DNA of 64,000 nt from Streptomyces camponoticapitis (lineage in GTDB: Bacteria > Actinomycetota > Actinomycetes > Streptomycetales > Streptomycetaceae), in NCBI RefSeq assembly GCF_014646115.1, contig NZ_BMMV01000026.1, forward strand, positions 1-64,000. Reading direction: 5' to 3'. The translations under genes and the position numbers were made by a program. Below the pieces are notes generated by a model. That model was not told where the DNA came from. It worked only from the letters and a program-made list of their open reading frames with translations, and did not search any database. Shown piece by piece: positions 15,805 to 24,197 of this stretch; position 1 is the first letter of the stretch; each line of letters opens with the position of its first letter.

Positions 15805-16758
15805 GTGCGGATCGAACAGCTCACCTATCTGGAGGCGGTCACCCGCCTGGGATCGCTGCGCCGCGCGGCCGAGGAACTGCACATCTCCCAGCCCGCGTTG
15901 AGCGAGACCGTCCGCAATCTGGAGCGCGAGCTGGGTGTGGTCCTGCTGGACCGCAAGCGGTCCGGAGCCAAGATCAGCGAGGACGGAAGGGCGCTGCTGC
16001 CGCACATCATCGGCGTCCTGGACGCGGTCGACCGGCTGCGCCGGGCCGCGGACCACCAGCACCACACCACCCGGATGGTCAGGCTCGGTACGGTCAACGC
16101 GGCCACCGTGCCGCTGCTGGTGCCGGCCGTACGGGAATTCCGCGAGGCGCAGCCCGGCACCCAGGTCGAGGTGGTCGGCGCCCAGCAGGACGACATCCAC
16201 CGCGCGCTCCTGGAGGGCAGTCTGGATCTCGGCCTGGTGAACTACCTCGCCGGCGACGACCGCCCGCCGGACCTGGAGACGACCGAACTGCTGCGCTGCC
16301 GCGCGGTGGTGTGCCTGCACCCCGACAGCCCGCTGGCCGCGATGCGTACGGTCCGGGTCGCCGACCTCCTCACCGAACCGCTGATCGTGATGCGCTCGGG
16401 CTATGTGATGCACCGATACGTCCACCGCCTGCTCCGTGGCCGGCCGCCCTCCTTCTCGTACTCCACCGACGGAGCGGAGATGGGGAAACTGATGGTCGCC
16501 GAGGGCCTGGGCTCCACGGTGCTGCCCGCCTTCAGCGTGCTCGGGGACCCGTTGGAGCGGCAGGGCGCCATCACATGCCGTCCGCTGGCGGACGACGACA
16601 CGGAGGTGCTGATGGTGATCCAGCGCCGCCCGTCGTCCTCGATGCCCCGAGCGGTCCGCACGCTCCACGACATCTTCGTCACGCACGCGGCGTCCCACCC
16701 GGACGCCGTGCGGGGCCCGGCGACAGGGACGATGCCGGGGCCGGGGCCGCGGGCCTGA
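15805..16758 (+). CDS. LysR family transcriptional regulator
   Basis: A 317-residue LTTR. The winged HTH is at residues 1-60: 'IEQLTYLEAVTRLGSLRRAAEELHISQPALSETVRNLERELGVVLLDR'. The effector-binding domain follows, with 'VRLGTVNAATVPLLVPAVREFREAQPG' and 'GSLDLGLVNYLA'. The GTG at 15805 gives the standard LTTR N-terminus. It is divergent from the organosulfur genes and is therefore the obvious candidate activator of that operon, in the way CysB/Cbl/SsuR-type regulators control sulfonate genes elsewhere. The tail beyond residue 295 is disordered. Confidence 0.88.
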   Translation: MRIEQLTYLEAVTRLGSLRRAAEELHISQPALSETVRNLERELGVVLLDRKRSGAKISEDGRALLPHIIGVLDAVDRLRRAADHQHHTTRMVRLGTVNAATVPLLVPAVREFREAQPGTQVEVVGAQQDDIHRALLEGSLDLGLVNYLAGDDRPPDLETTELLRCRAVVCLHPDSPLAAMRTVRVADLLTEPLIVMRSGYVMHRYVHRLLRGRPPSFSYSTDGAEMGKLMVAEGLGSTVLPAFSVLGDPLERQGAITCRPLADDDTEVLMVIQRRPSSSMPRAVRTLHDIFVTHAASHPDAVRGPATGTMPGPGPRA

Positions 16759-16789
16759 GGCGCGGGCGGAGGACTTCCCGCAGGTGCTG

Positions 16790-17830
16790 TCAGCCGGCGC
16801 TTGGGCGGCGGCCGAGGGCCGGTGCGAGGACGGTGGCGATATCTGTGAGGATCTGGACGTAGTCGTCGTGGTCGAAGGTGAACGGCAGCGCGAACGCGAC
16901 CTCGTCGATCTCCTGGAACGCGGCGTGTTCGTGGAGCCGTTCGGCGATCTCCGCGGACGTGCCGACGAGGTCGGGCGCGAACATCAGACGGGCCGGACCC
17001 TGGGGTGTGGCGGTGCGGGGCAGACGCGTACGGGCGTACTCCTCGTACTTGGCGCGCTGAGCCGCCGTCGCGTTGTCCGTCGGGATCACGACCAGGCCCT
17101 GCGAGACCCGTGCGCGGTCGCCGTCGGGGTGGTGTGCGCGGAAGGCGCGGACATGGGAGAGCTGGATCGCGGCGAAGTCCGGGGCCGTGCTGTCCGACTC
17201 GTCGTTCTCCGCCTTGACCACGCTGCTGGTGAGGAAGTTCATCCCGTTCTCACCGGCCCACCGCGCGGATCGCAGGCTCGCGCCTCCGTACCACATACGG
17301 CTTCCCAGACCGGCCGCCTGGGGCTGTACGCGGTCCGAGAAGACCTCGAAGCCCTCAACTCCCGCCGAGGGCGTGGCGGGTTCACCGCGTACGTGGTCCA
17401 GCAGCCGCCGTACCCGCGTGTAACCGAAGTCCTCGCTGTCGGCGGTGTCGGGGTAGAGCGCCCCTTTGACCTGGTCGTAGTGCATCGGGGGGCCGACGCT
17501 GACTCCGGGGTTGAGCCGCCCTCCGGACAGGATGTCGACGGTCGCCAGGTCCTCGGCCAGCCGGAGCGGATTCTCCCAGCCGAGGGGGATCACCGCGGTG
17601 CCCAGCTCGATACGGTCGGTGCGCTGCGAGGCGGCGGCCAGAACGGCGACGGGGGAGGAGATGCCGTACTGGAGATGCCGGTGGCGCACCCACGCGCTGT
17701 CGAACCCCAGCCGTTCCCCCAGCTCGATGATCTCCAGGGTCGACTCGTGACCGCGGCGTGGGTCCGCCGGGTCGAACAGGCCGATGGTCAGGAAGCCCAG
17801 CTTCCGCAGCGGCTCCGAAGGCAGTGGCAC
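16790..17830 (-). CDS. LLM class flavin-dependent oxidoreductase
   Basis: A 346-residue luciferase-like monooxygenase distinct from the SsuD-like one. It shows 'LGFLTIGLFDPADPRRGHESTLEIIELGERLGFDSAWVRHRHLQYGISSPVAVLAAASQRTDRIELGTAVIPLGWENPLRLAEDLATVDILSGGRLNPGVSVG' features in short blocks typical of the TIM barrel with its F420- or FMN-binding face. The GTG at 17830 is seven bases after GGAGGAG. Convergent with the LysR gene, it is probably a separate unit, but its position suggests it may also act on organosulfur or other xenobiotic substrates. FMNH2 versus F420 dependence cannot be decided. Confidence 0.85.
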   Translation of the reverse strand: MPLPSEPLRKLGFLTIGLFDPADPRRGHESTLEIIELGERLGFDSAWVRHRHLQYGISSPVAVLAAASQRTDRIELGTAVIPLGWENPLRLAEDLATVDILSGGRLNPGVSVGPPMHYDQVKGALYPDTADSEDFGYTRVRRLLDHVRGEPATPSAGVEGFEVFSDRVQPQAAGLGSRMWYGGASLRSARWAGENGMNFLTSSVVKAENDESDSTAPDFAAIQLSHVRAFRAHHPDGDRARVSQGLVVIPTDNATAAQRAKYEEYARTRLPRTATPQGPARLMFAPDLVGTSAEIAERLHEHAAFQEIDEVAFALPFTFDHDDYVQILTDIATVLAPALGRRPSAG

Positions 17831-17903
17831 GGGACGGCTCCTCCGTCGTCTGTGGCGTACCCCGCCGGTCGAAACCCGGCCGACGGGAAGGGGCCTTCGC
17901 GGC

Positions 17904-18296
17904 TCAACCGGACGGCGTGACCGGGCACCGCGCACCGAACCACTGCTCGGCGCCGTACTCCTCGAACCGCTCCACCTCAGTGAACCCCGGCTTCGCCGCC
18001 AGGCGCATCGAGCGGTCGTTGGCGGTCTGGGTGCAGAGCACCACCGGCTCGCCGGGAAGCGCGTCGGTGAACCAGCCGAGGGCCGCCGCGCACACCTCGG
18101 CGGCGTACCCGCGTCCCCACGCGTCCGGCAGGAACATATAGCCCAGTTCGGCATCCCCACCCAGGTGGGCGCGCACCTCTGGCGACGCGAAGAGCTCGAT
18201 GAAGGCCGGGCGGTCCCGGGCCTCGGACCCGCGGAGCGTGAGCCGCTCGGTCCTTATCGGGGCGGACGGCCAGGCGACAGGTCCGAGCTCGGTCAT
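17904..18296 (-). pseudogene. GNAT acetyltransferase with internal deletion
   Basis: The 130-residue frame begins like the RimJ/RimL-type GNAT family ('IRTERLTLRGSEARDRPAFIELFASPEVRAHLGG') and ends like it ('LGYMFLPDAWGRGYAAEVCAAALGWF', then 'VVLCTQTANDRSMRLAAKPGFTEVERF'), with the acetyl-CoA-binding G-R-G-Y-A segment kept. Relatives are around 170-180 residues; the segment between the 'HLGG' turn and the central beta strands is missing, with the join near 18155-18165. The frame is preserved. The protein may be folded badly or inactive. It ends 73 bp upstream of the LLM gene on the same strand. Confidence 0.6.
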
Positions 18297-18363
18297 GGCG
18301 GGCAACCTATCGCACGCCGGTGACAGTGATCCGAGCCGGCCTCGATGCCCCCGGCCCACCGCG

Positions 18364-19365
18364 TCAGTCCTCGACAGCCAGGGTGATCGGATTGCTCAGC
18401 GCCGCCATATGGCCTTCGGGATGGCGTACCTCGATTCGGACGAACACCGAATCCGCTGCCCGGAAGTGCCACTCCACGACACCCGATCCCGAGTCGGGAA
18501 GCCGCGCGCGGTGCACTTCTCCTCGCTCGGTGTGGAAGCTGACCATGCCGGACGGAACGCCGCTCATCTCCACCCTCGCCACGGCCGGCTGGTCGCCGGC
18601 CCGCAACCGTTCACCGATCCCGGCGCTCCGAGCACCCGCGGAGGCGGTGAACGACAACTCGACCGCGGCCGAATCGGTTGTCCAGCTCCGGCCCGCGCGG
18701 ATCCCGGCGAGGATCTCGGCCGGCCTGAGATCCTCGGCCGGCACGACGGTGTGCGGGATGCCGATCTGATTCTTGAGGTGGGTGTCACTGTTACCGATCG
18801 CCGGCCGCCACCGCCCCTTTTGGACGTCCGCCGCCAGGCTCCGCCCCCATTCGGCCAGGGCCGCTTCGTTGTCCGCCTGCCACGGCACGTCCGAACTCCA
18901 CGGCCCGTTCCACACCTCCACCGCGTCGAACCCTCGGTGCGGGTACATGAAGGTGCCCGTCGGGTACGGCGCGTGCGGATGGGCGACGACACAGAGCCCA
19001 CCGGCGCGGCGTACCTCGTCCAGGTGCCGATCGATCATGTTGTCCCGCACGCCGTAGCGCCAGTCGACCACCTGCCCCGAGGGGATTCCCAAGGCGAGCC
19101 AGTGCCCGGTTCGGGTGGTGACCTCCTGCCCCAGGATCACCAGCAGATCCTCGTCGCCGTACCTACTCCAGGCGCCATGCGTCTCGGACGTGTTGTGCTC
19201 GGTGGCCGCGAGGAAGTCCAGCCCGGCCGCACGGGCATCTGCCACAAGCCGCTCCGGCGTCAGCTCGCCGCCACTCGACACCACCGAGTGCACATGGCAG
19301 TCGCCTCGGTACCAGCCGCGGCCCCGACCAGCCCTCGGCGGCGGTGAAGATTCCAGCTCCGACAT
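18364..19365 (-). CDS. PHP-domain CehA/McbA-like metallohydrolase
   Basis: A 333-residue protein with a PHP (polymerase and histidinol phosphatase) domain. Metal-binding motifs are visible: 'GDCHVHSVVSSGG' near residue 22, 'AATEHNTSE' near 54, 'VVAHPHAPYP' near 128, 'WNGPWSSD' near 155 and 'GNSDTHL' near 190. This set matches the CehA/McbA family, which contains carbaryl hydrolase and other phosphoesterase or ester-cleaving enzymes. A beta-sandwich C-terminal part follows. There is no signal peptide. The start at 19365 is preferred over 19386 because GGGGGA precedes it. The natural substrate is unknown. Confidence 0.85.
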   Translation of the reverse strand: MSELESSPPPRAGRGRGWYRGDCHVHSVVSSGGELTPERLVADARAAGLDFLAATEHNTSETHGAWSRYGDEDLLVILGQEVTTRTGHWLALGIPSGQVVDWRYGVRDNMIDRHLDEVRRAGGLCVVAHPHAPYPTGTFMYPHRGFDAVEVWNGPWSSDVPWQADNEAALAEWGRSLAADVQKGRWRPAIGNSDTHLKNQIGIPHTVVPAEDLRPAEILAGIRAGRSWTTDSAAVELSFTASAGARSAGIGERLRAGDQPAVARVEMSGVPSGMVSFHTERGEVHRARLPDSGSGVVEWHFRAADSVFVRIEVRHPEGHMAALSNPITLAVED

Positions 19366-19607
19366 CCATTCCCCCCGCCGACTCATTGAGTATCACCCGA
19401 TCGGAGTAGCGCGCCGGACAGGAGACCTCGGAGCCTGGGATCCGTACAGCTATCGCGGCCTCGTGAGCAGCTCGGAGTCAGGGGCGGCCGGGCGGCGCGG
19501 TGGCAGTGGTTCACCCGAGCTTGTCGAGAGACCCTGGAGATGAAGGGCCGCGTCGGGGTCGCGCATGTGACCGCGGTCCATGAAAGCACCGGAAGGAAGG
19601 TGACGTG

Positions 19608-19766
19608 ATGAGCTGGACCACACCTTCGCAGGCGGAAGGCGCTCGTGAGGAGGAAGACCTCACGGAGCCCTACCGGACCACTCCCTCTCAGGCGGAGGGG
19701 GAGAGGGACGAGGACGACGAGCAGGATTCGTCGCCCGGCGGGACGCCGTACCCACAGCGGGCGTAG
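19608..19766 (+). CDS. small acidic protein with two TTPSQAEG repeats
   Basis: A 52-residue acidic protein. The ATG at 19608 has a GGAAGGAAGG site. The sequence contains two near copies of an R/W-T-T-P-S-Q-A-E-G unit (residues 3-11 and 22-31), each followed by a run of Glu/Asp, and ends Pro/Gly-rich. Repeat conservation and strong ribosome binding argue that it is translated. I do not know its function; the lack of hydrophobic residues suggests an intrinsically disordered protein. It is convergent with the GH29 gene. Confidence 0.65.
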   Translation: MSWTTPSQAEGAREEEDLTEPYRTTPSQAEGERDEDDEQDSSPGGTPYPQRA

Positions 19767-19773
19767 GGCGTCC

Positions 19774-19791
19774 GGGGGCAGTCTCGCCCCC
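19774..19791. terminator. short hairpin after the small acidic protein gene
   Basis: GGGGGC-AGTCTC-GCCCCC, a 6-bp stem placed 7 bp after the stop at 19766 and before the end of the convergent fucosidase gene. Short but well placed. Confidence 0.45.
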
Positions 19792-19826
19792 CTCCGCCTC
19801 GACCCCGCGTCGTGACAGCGCCGCCT

Positions 19827-21095
19827 CTACGAGCGGCCCTGTCCGCGGTAGACGTCGAGAGGCGCGTCGAGTTCCACGGCGAGGACCGTCGCGTGCTCGT
19901 CGAGATCCACCGTTCCCGGCGGATCGATCCACAGCACGCCGGGGACCTCGTGGAGCCCTCCGATGACCTGGTGACCGAGTTCCGCACCGGTGCCCAGCAC
20001 CCTCACCCTGCGTACCGGGGTGCGCAGTCCGCGCACCCCGATGGGGCCGCGCGGGATGTCGAAGACCGTCAGATACAGGGTGCGGCGGTCGGCGGAGACG
20101 GTGCTCGGACCGTAGTGGTGACCGGCGGGCAGTCCCGCGACGGTGCCGTACACCGCGTCGGCGTGCTTGGCGATCCAGCCGCCGAGCCCTTCGAGGCGTT
20201 CGACCTGCTCGACCGGGATGGTGCCGTCCTCCTTCGGCCCCACCGAGAGCAGCAGATTGCCGCCGGCGCCGATGGTCTCGGTGAAGTAGCGGATCAGCTG
20301 GCCGGTCGACTTGTAGTTGTGATCGTGGTGCTTGTAGCCCCAGGAGTCGTTGAAGGTCAGGCACAACTCCCAGGGGCCTTCCGGGGCCACCACCGGCACG
20401 CCCTGCTCGGGGGTGGCGTAGTCGCCCTCACTGAGCATGCGGGCGTTGAGTACGCAGTCCGGGACCTCCGCGCGGATGAGCCGGGCCAGTTCCGGGATCC
20501 GCCACTGGTCCTCGGAGCGTTCCCATTCGCCGTCGAACCAGAGAAGGTCGGGCCGGAACCGGGTGACGAGCTCCCTCACCTGGCCGTCTCGGTAGTCCAG
20601 ATAGCGTGCCCAGGCCCGCGGGTCCTCCTGACCCCGGGGGACTTCGGCGTACGGGTTGTCCTCCTCGTCGGGCGACCGGTCCGGGTGACGGGTGGAGGCG
20701 TAGTCGGGGTGGTTCCAGTCGCTGTGGGAGTAGTAGAGGCCGACCTTCAGGCCCTGCTCGCGCAGCGCGTCCGCGTACGGGGTGACCAGATCGCGTCCGG
20801 CGGGGGTGTGCCGGACGACGTCCAGGTCACCGAGGGCGGTGTCCCACAGAGCGACACCGTCGTGATGACGGCTGGTCAGCACCGCGTAGCGGGCGCCCGC
20901 CCGCGCGAAGAGCCGGGCCCACTCCCGGGGGTGGTACGCGGCGGCCGTGAAGCGGTCGAGTTGCGACATGTACTCGTCGTGCGGGACGTCGCCGTCGAAG
21001 AACGCCCAGGACTCCGGCACGCTGTCGACGGCGTAGATGCCCCAGTGGATGAAGATCCCCAGTTTGGCGTCGGGAAACCACGGCTGCATGGCCAT
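19827..21095 (-). CDS. alpha-L-fucosidase, GH29
   Basis: A 422-residue GH29 retaining alpha-L-fucosidase. Visible motifs are 'KLGIFIHWGIYAVDS' (11-25), 'VLTSRHHDGVALWDT' (72-86), 'GLYYSHSDWNHPDY' (119-132) and the nucleophile motif 'LLWFDGEW' with Asp188. The acid/base residue is variable in this family and I do not assign it. There is no signal peptide, so it acts on imported oligosaccharides in the cytoplasm. Its start lies 3 bp from the stop of the upstream alpha-mannosidase gene, so it is the last gene of a DeoR-GH4-GH38-GH29 operon. Together the enzymes suggest breakdown of fucosylated, mannose-containing glycans. Confidence 0.92.
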   Translation of the reverse strand: MAMQPWFPDAKLGIFIHWGIYAVDSVPESWAFFDGDVPHDEYMSQLDRFTAAAYHPREWARLFARAGARYAVLTSRHHDGVALWDTALGDLDVVRHTPAGRDLVTPYADALREQGLKVGLYYSHSDWNHPDYASTRHPDRSPDEEDNPYAEVPRGQEDPRAWARYLDYRDGQVRELVTRFRPDLLWFDGEWERSEDQWRIPELARLIRAEVPDCVLNARMLSEGDYATPEQGVPVVAPEGPWELCLTFNDSWGYKHHDHNYKSTGQLIRYFTETIGAGGNLLLSVGPKEDGTIPVEQVERLEGLGGWIAKHADAVYGTVAGLPAGHHYGPSTVSADRRTLYLTVFDIPRGPIGVRGLRTPVRRVRVLGTGAELGHQVIGGLHEVPGVLWIDPPGTVDLDEHATVLAVELDAPLDVYRGQGRS

Positions 21096-21098
21096 GGA

Positions 21099-24000
21099 TC
21101 AGCTCCTCTTCAGCCGCAGCGTGACCACCTGGAAGGGACGCAGGTCCACGGTGACGCCGCCGTCCTCGGAGACCTCGACCGGCGAGGCGCCGGCGAGCGG
21201 GCGTTCCAGCAGATCGACGACTTCCGCGCCGGTGTGGGTGAAGCCGGTGCGCAGCGTGGTGCGGGTACGTCCGCCGAGTGACTCGTAGAGGCGGACGACC
21301 ACATCGCCGGAACGGTCGTCCGCCAGCTTGATCGCCTCGACGGCGGCGGCCGGCCCGTCGGTGGTGACCAGGGGATCGGGGGCGGTCGCGGTGTCGGCGA
21401 CGCGCAGGGGCAGATTGAGCGCGTAGCCCTCCGCGATCGCGTCCTCGACGCTCGCGCCGGGCAGCAGCGCGTAGGTGAAACGGTGCGTGCCCTGGTCGGC
21501 CTCGGGGTCCGGGATCCGCGGCGCGCGGACCAGACTCAGTCGGACCGTGGTGGTCGTGCCGCCGTCCTCACGAGTGGTGCGCCCGACGTCGTGCCCGTAG
21601 GTGGAATCGTTGATGACCGCGACGCCGTAACCGGGCTCGGCGACGTGCACCCAGCGGTGGCCGGGCACCTCGAAGCGGGCTGCTTCCCAGCTGGTGTTGG
21701 TGTGGGTGGGGCGGTGTACGTGACCGAACTGGATCTCGGCGGACGACCGTTCGGCGTGGATGTCGATGGGGAAGACCGCCTTGAGGATCTTCTCCGACTC
21801 GTGCCAGTCGATCTCGGTCTCGATGTCGACGCGACGGCTGCCGGCCCGCACGGTGACCCGCTGGACGATGCGTGAACCCTTGCCGAAGCGGCGTTCGACC
21901 CGAAGGGCGCCCACCAGCGGGCCCCTCTCGATGACGGTGACCGATTCGGCGTCGAGGAGATCGGTGAAGCGCTGCTTGTAGTGCTTGTCGATGTCCCAGG
22001 CGTCCCAGTTGTTGGGCAGATCGCTGTGGAGACGGAGCACATTGCCGGCGGCGCCGGGGGCGAGGACCTCGCGGTCGGCGACCAGGTCGCGCACCGAGGA
22101 GAGGGTGCCGTCCGCCGCGAACTCGACGCGGACCAGGCCGTTGTCGAGTACCCGGCCCTCCGCGGTGACGGGTCGCGGGGGCGTCGCACCGGCGAGCGGG
22201 GCGCCGCCCGAGGCGGGGACCTCGGCGTAGACGGCGATCGTGCCGTCGGTGAGCCGCTGGCCCTTCGCCGTGTCGGCGGGAACGGTCACGACCTCGGCGC
22301 GGCGGCGCGGGGACGCGTTGAAGGCGTGGGGTGTTCCCGTGCCGAGCGCGCTGAGCGCGGTCGAGATGATCTCCGTCAGCTCGCCGGCGACCCGGGCGTA
22401 CTCGGCCTCGGCCTCGCGGTGCACCCAGGCGATGGAGCTGCCCGGCAGGATGTCGTGGAACTGGTGCAGCAGCACCGTCTTCCAGAGTCGGTCCAAGTGC
22501 TCGTAGGGGTACTCGAAACCGGTGTGCAGCGCCGCGGCGGTGGCCCACAGCTCCGCCTCGCGCAGCAGGTGCTCGCTGCGGCGGTTGCCCTGCTTGGTGC
22601 GCGCCTGGGAGGTGTAGGTGGCGCGGTGCAGCTCCAGGTACAGCTCGCCCGACCACACCGGCGCGTCCGGGTACTCGGCCCGGGCGGCGGCGAAGAAGTC
22701 GTCCGGGTGCTCGACGACGACCTTCGCGGAGCCTTCCAGATTCGCCAGTCGGCGCGCGCGCTCCATCATCTCCCGGGTGGGGCCGCCGCCGCCGTCGCCG
22801 TGGCCGAACGGCGCCAGCGAACGTGTACCGCGCCCCTTGTCCTGGTAGTTGCGCACCGCGTGGGCCATCTCCTGTCCGGAGAATTCGGCGTTGTAGGTGT
22901 CCACCGGGGGGAAGTGGGTGAAGATCCGGGTGCCGTCGATGCCCTCCCACCAGAAGGTGTGGTGAGGCAGCTTGTTGGTCTGGTTCCAGGAGAGCTTCTG
23001 GGTCAGGAACCACTCGTTGCCGGCGAGTTTGGCCAGCTGCGGGTAGGCCGCCGTGTAACCGAAGGAGTCGGGCAGCCACACACCCTTGGTCTCGATCCCG
23101 AACTCGTCCATGAAGAACCGCTTGCCGTGTACGAGCTGGCGGGCCAGGGCCTCGCCGCCGGGCAGGTTGCCGTCGGCCTCCACCCACATGCCGCCGACCG
23201 GTGCCCACTGGGCGTTCCGCACGGTCTCGTGGATGCGGTCCCAGACCTTGGGGTAGTTGTCCCGCACCCACGCGTACTGCTGCGCCTGCGAGCAGGCGAA
23301 GACGAACTCCTCGTACTCCCCGGCCAGCGCGGTCACGTTGGAGAAGGTACGGGCGGTCTTGCGCTTGGTCTCGCGAATGGGCCAGAGCCAGGCGCTGTCG
23401 ATATGGGCGTGACCGACGGCCGACAGGGTGTGGGCGCTGGCGTGCGCGGGGCGCTCCAGGACTCCCTTCAGCGCCTGCCGTACGGCGGTGGCGGTGCCGG
23501 GTACGTCATCCAGGTCGAGCTCGTCGAGGGCCCGGTCCAGGGCGTACATGATCTCGTAGCGACGCGGGTCCTGCTCGCCGAGCTCCAGCATCAGTTCGCG
23601 CAGCACCTGGAGGTCGAGGGAGAGGTGCCAGACGTTCTCGTCCAGCACGGCCAGGTCGGCGCGGGCGAAGGTGTAGAGCGGCTTCCGTCCGGCGGTGGCC
23701 TTGTCGCCCAGCGGCGTGGGCTCGCGGAAGTCGTTCGCGAGGATGTCCGGGTTGGAGGCGGCCTCGATGAGGAAGTCGACCCGCTCGCCGCCCGTGGCCG
23801 GATGGGCCACCGGTACGTACTGGTTCTGCGGGTTGACTGCCTTGACCGGGCTGCCGTCCGGGGTGTGGACGAGCGCTTCGGCCTGGTTGCCGGGCCAGTC
23901 GCCGACGAAGCCGAGGTCGAAGACGGCCTCGACGCGGCGCCCCGACCAGTCGGCGGGAACCTCACCGCGGACGGCGAACCAGGTGGTGCCCCACGGTGGC

Positions 24001-24188
24001 CCCCACGGGGTGCCCATCGCGAACGGCCGGTAGGTGGCCGTACGGGCCTCGGCGAACGGCACCGGCTCGTCCGGCACCTCCCACGCCTCGACCTCCAGGG
24101 GCACCGAAGCGGTGTAGACGGCCGGCTGTATGCGCTGGTGGAGGACGCGCTCGACGCGCTCCTCGATGCGACGGCGTTCGTCGTGCAT
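21099..24188 (-). CDS. alpha-mannosidase, GH38
   Basis: A 1029-residue GH38 alpha-mannosidase of the usual bacterial length. After an N-terminal beta domain ('GTPWGPPWGTTWF' about 59-71), the catalytic domain starts with 'GHAHIDSAWLWPIRETKRK' (259-277), which holds the zinc ligands, and has the nucleophile motif 'WLPDSFGYTAAYPQL' with Asp374. The GH38 middle helical domain and C-terminal beta domains follow. There is no signal peptide, so it is probably cytoplasmic. It lies 9 bp after GH4 and 3 bp before GH29 in one minus-strand operon. It probably removes alpha-mannosyl residues from imported glycan fragments. Confidence 0.93.
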   Translation of the reverse strand: MHDERRRIEERVERVLHQRIQPAVYTASVPLEVEAWEVPDEPVPFAEARTATYRPFAMGTPWGPPWGTTWFAVRGEVPADWSGRRVEAVFDLGFVGDWPGNQAEALVHTPDGSPVKAVNPQNQYVPVAHPATGGERVDFLIEAASNPDILANDFREPTPLGDKATAGRKPLYTFARADLAVLDENVWHLSLDLQVLRELMLELGEQDPRRYEIMYALDRALDELDLDDVPGTATAVRQALKGVLERPAHASAHTLSAVGHAHIDSAWLWPIRETKRKTARTFSNVTALAGEYEEFVFACSQAQQYAWVRDNYPKVWDRIHETVRNAQWAPVGGMWVEADGNLPGGEALARQLVHGKRFFMDEFGIETKGVWLPDSFGYTAAYPQLAKLAGNEWFLTQKLSWNQTNKLPHHTFWWEGIDGTRIFTHFPPVDTYNAEFSGQEMAHAVRNYQDKGRGTRSLAPFGHGDGGGGPTREMMERARRLANLEGSAKVVVEHPDDFFAAARAEYPDAPVWSGELYLELHRATYTSQARTKQGNRRSEHLLREAELWATAAALHTGFEYPYEHLDRLWKTVLLHQFHDILPGSSIAWVHREAEAEYARVAGELTEIISTALSALGTGTPHAFNASPRRRAEVVTVPADTAKGQRLTDGTIAVYAEVPASGGAPLAGATPPRPVTAEGRVLDNGLVRVEFAADGTLSSVRDLVADREVLAPGAAGNVLRLHSDLPNNWDAWDIDKHYKQRFTDLLDAESVTVIERGPLVGALRVERRFGKGSRIVQRVTVRAGSRRVDIETEIDWHESEKILKAVFPIDIHAERSSAEIQFGHVHRPTHTNTSWEAARFEVPGHRWVHVAEPGYGVAVINDSTYGHDVGRTTREDGGTTTTVRLSLVRAPRIPDPEADQGTHRFTYALLPGASVEDAIAEGYALNLPLRVADTATAPDPLVTTDGPAAAVEAIKLADDRSGDVVVRLYESLGGRTRTTLRTGFTHTGAEVVDLLERPLAGASPVEVSEDGGVTVDLRPFQVVTLRLKRS

Positions 24189-24197
24189 GAAGCTTTC

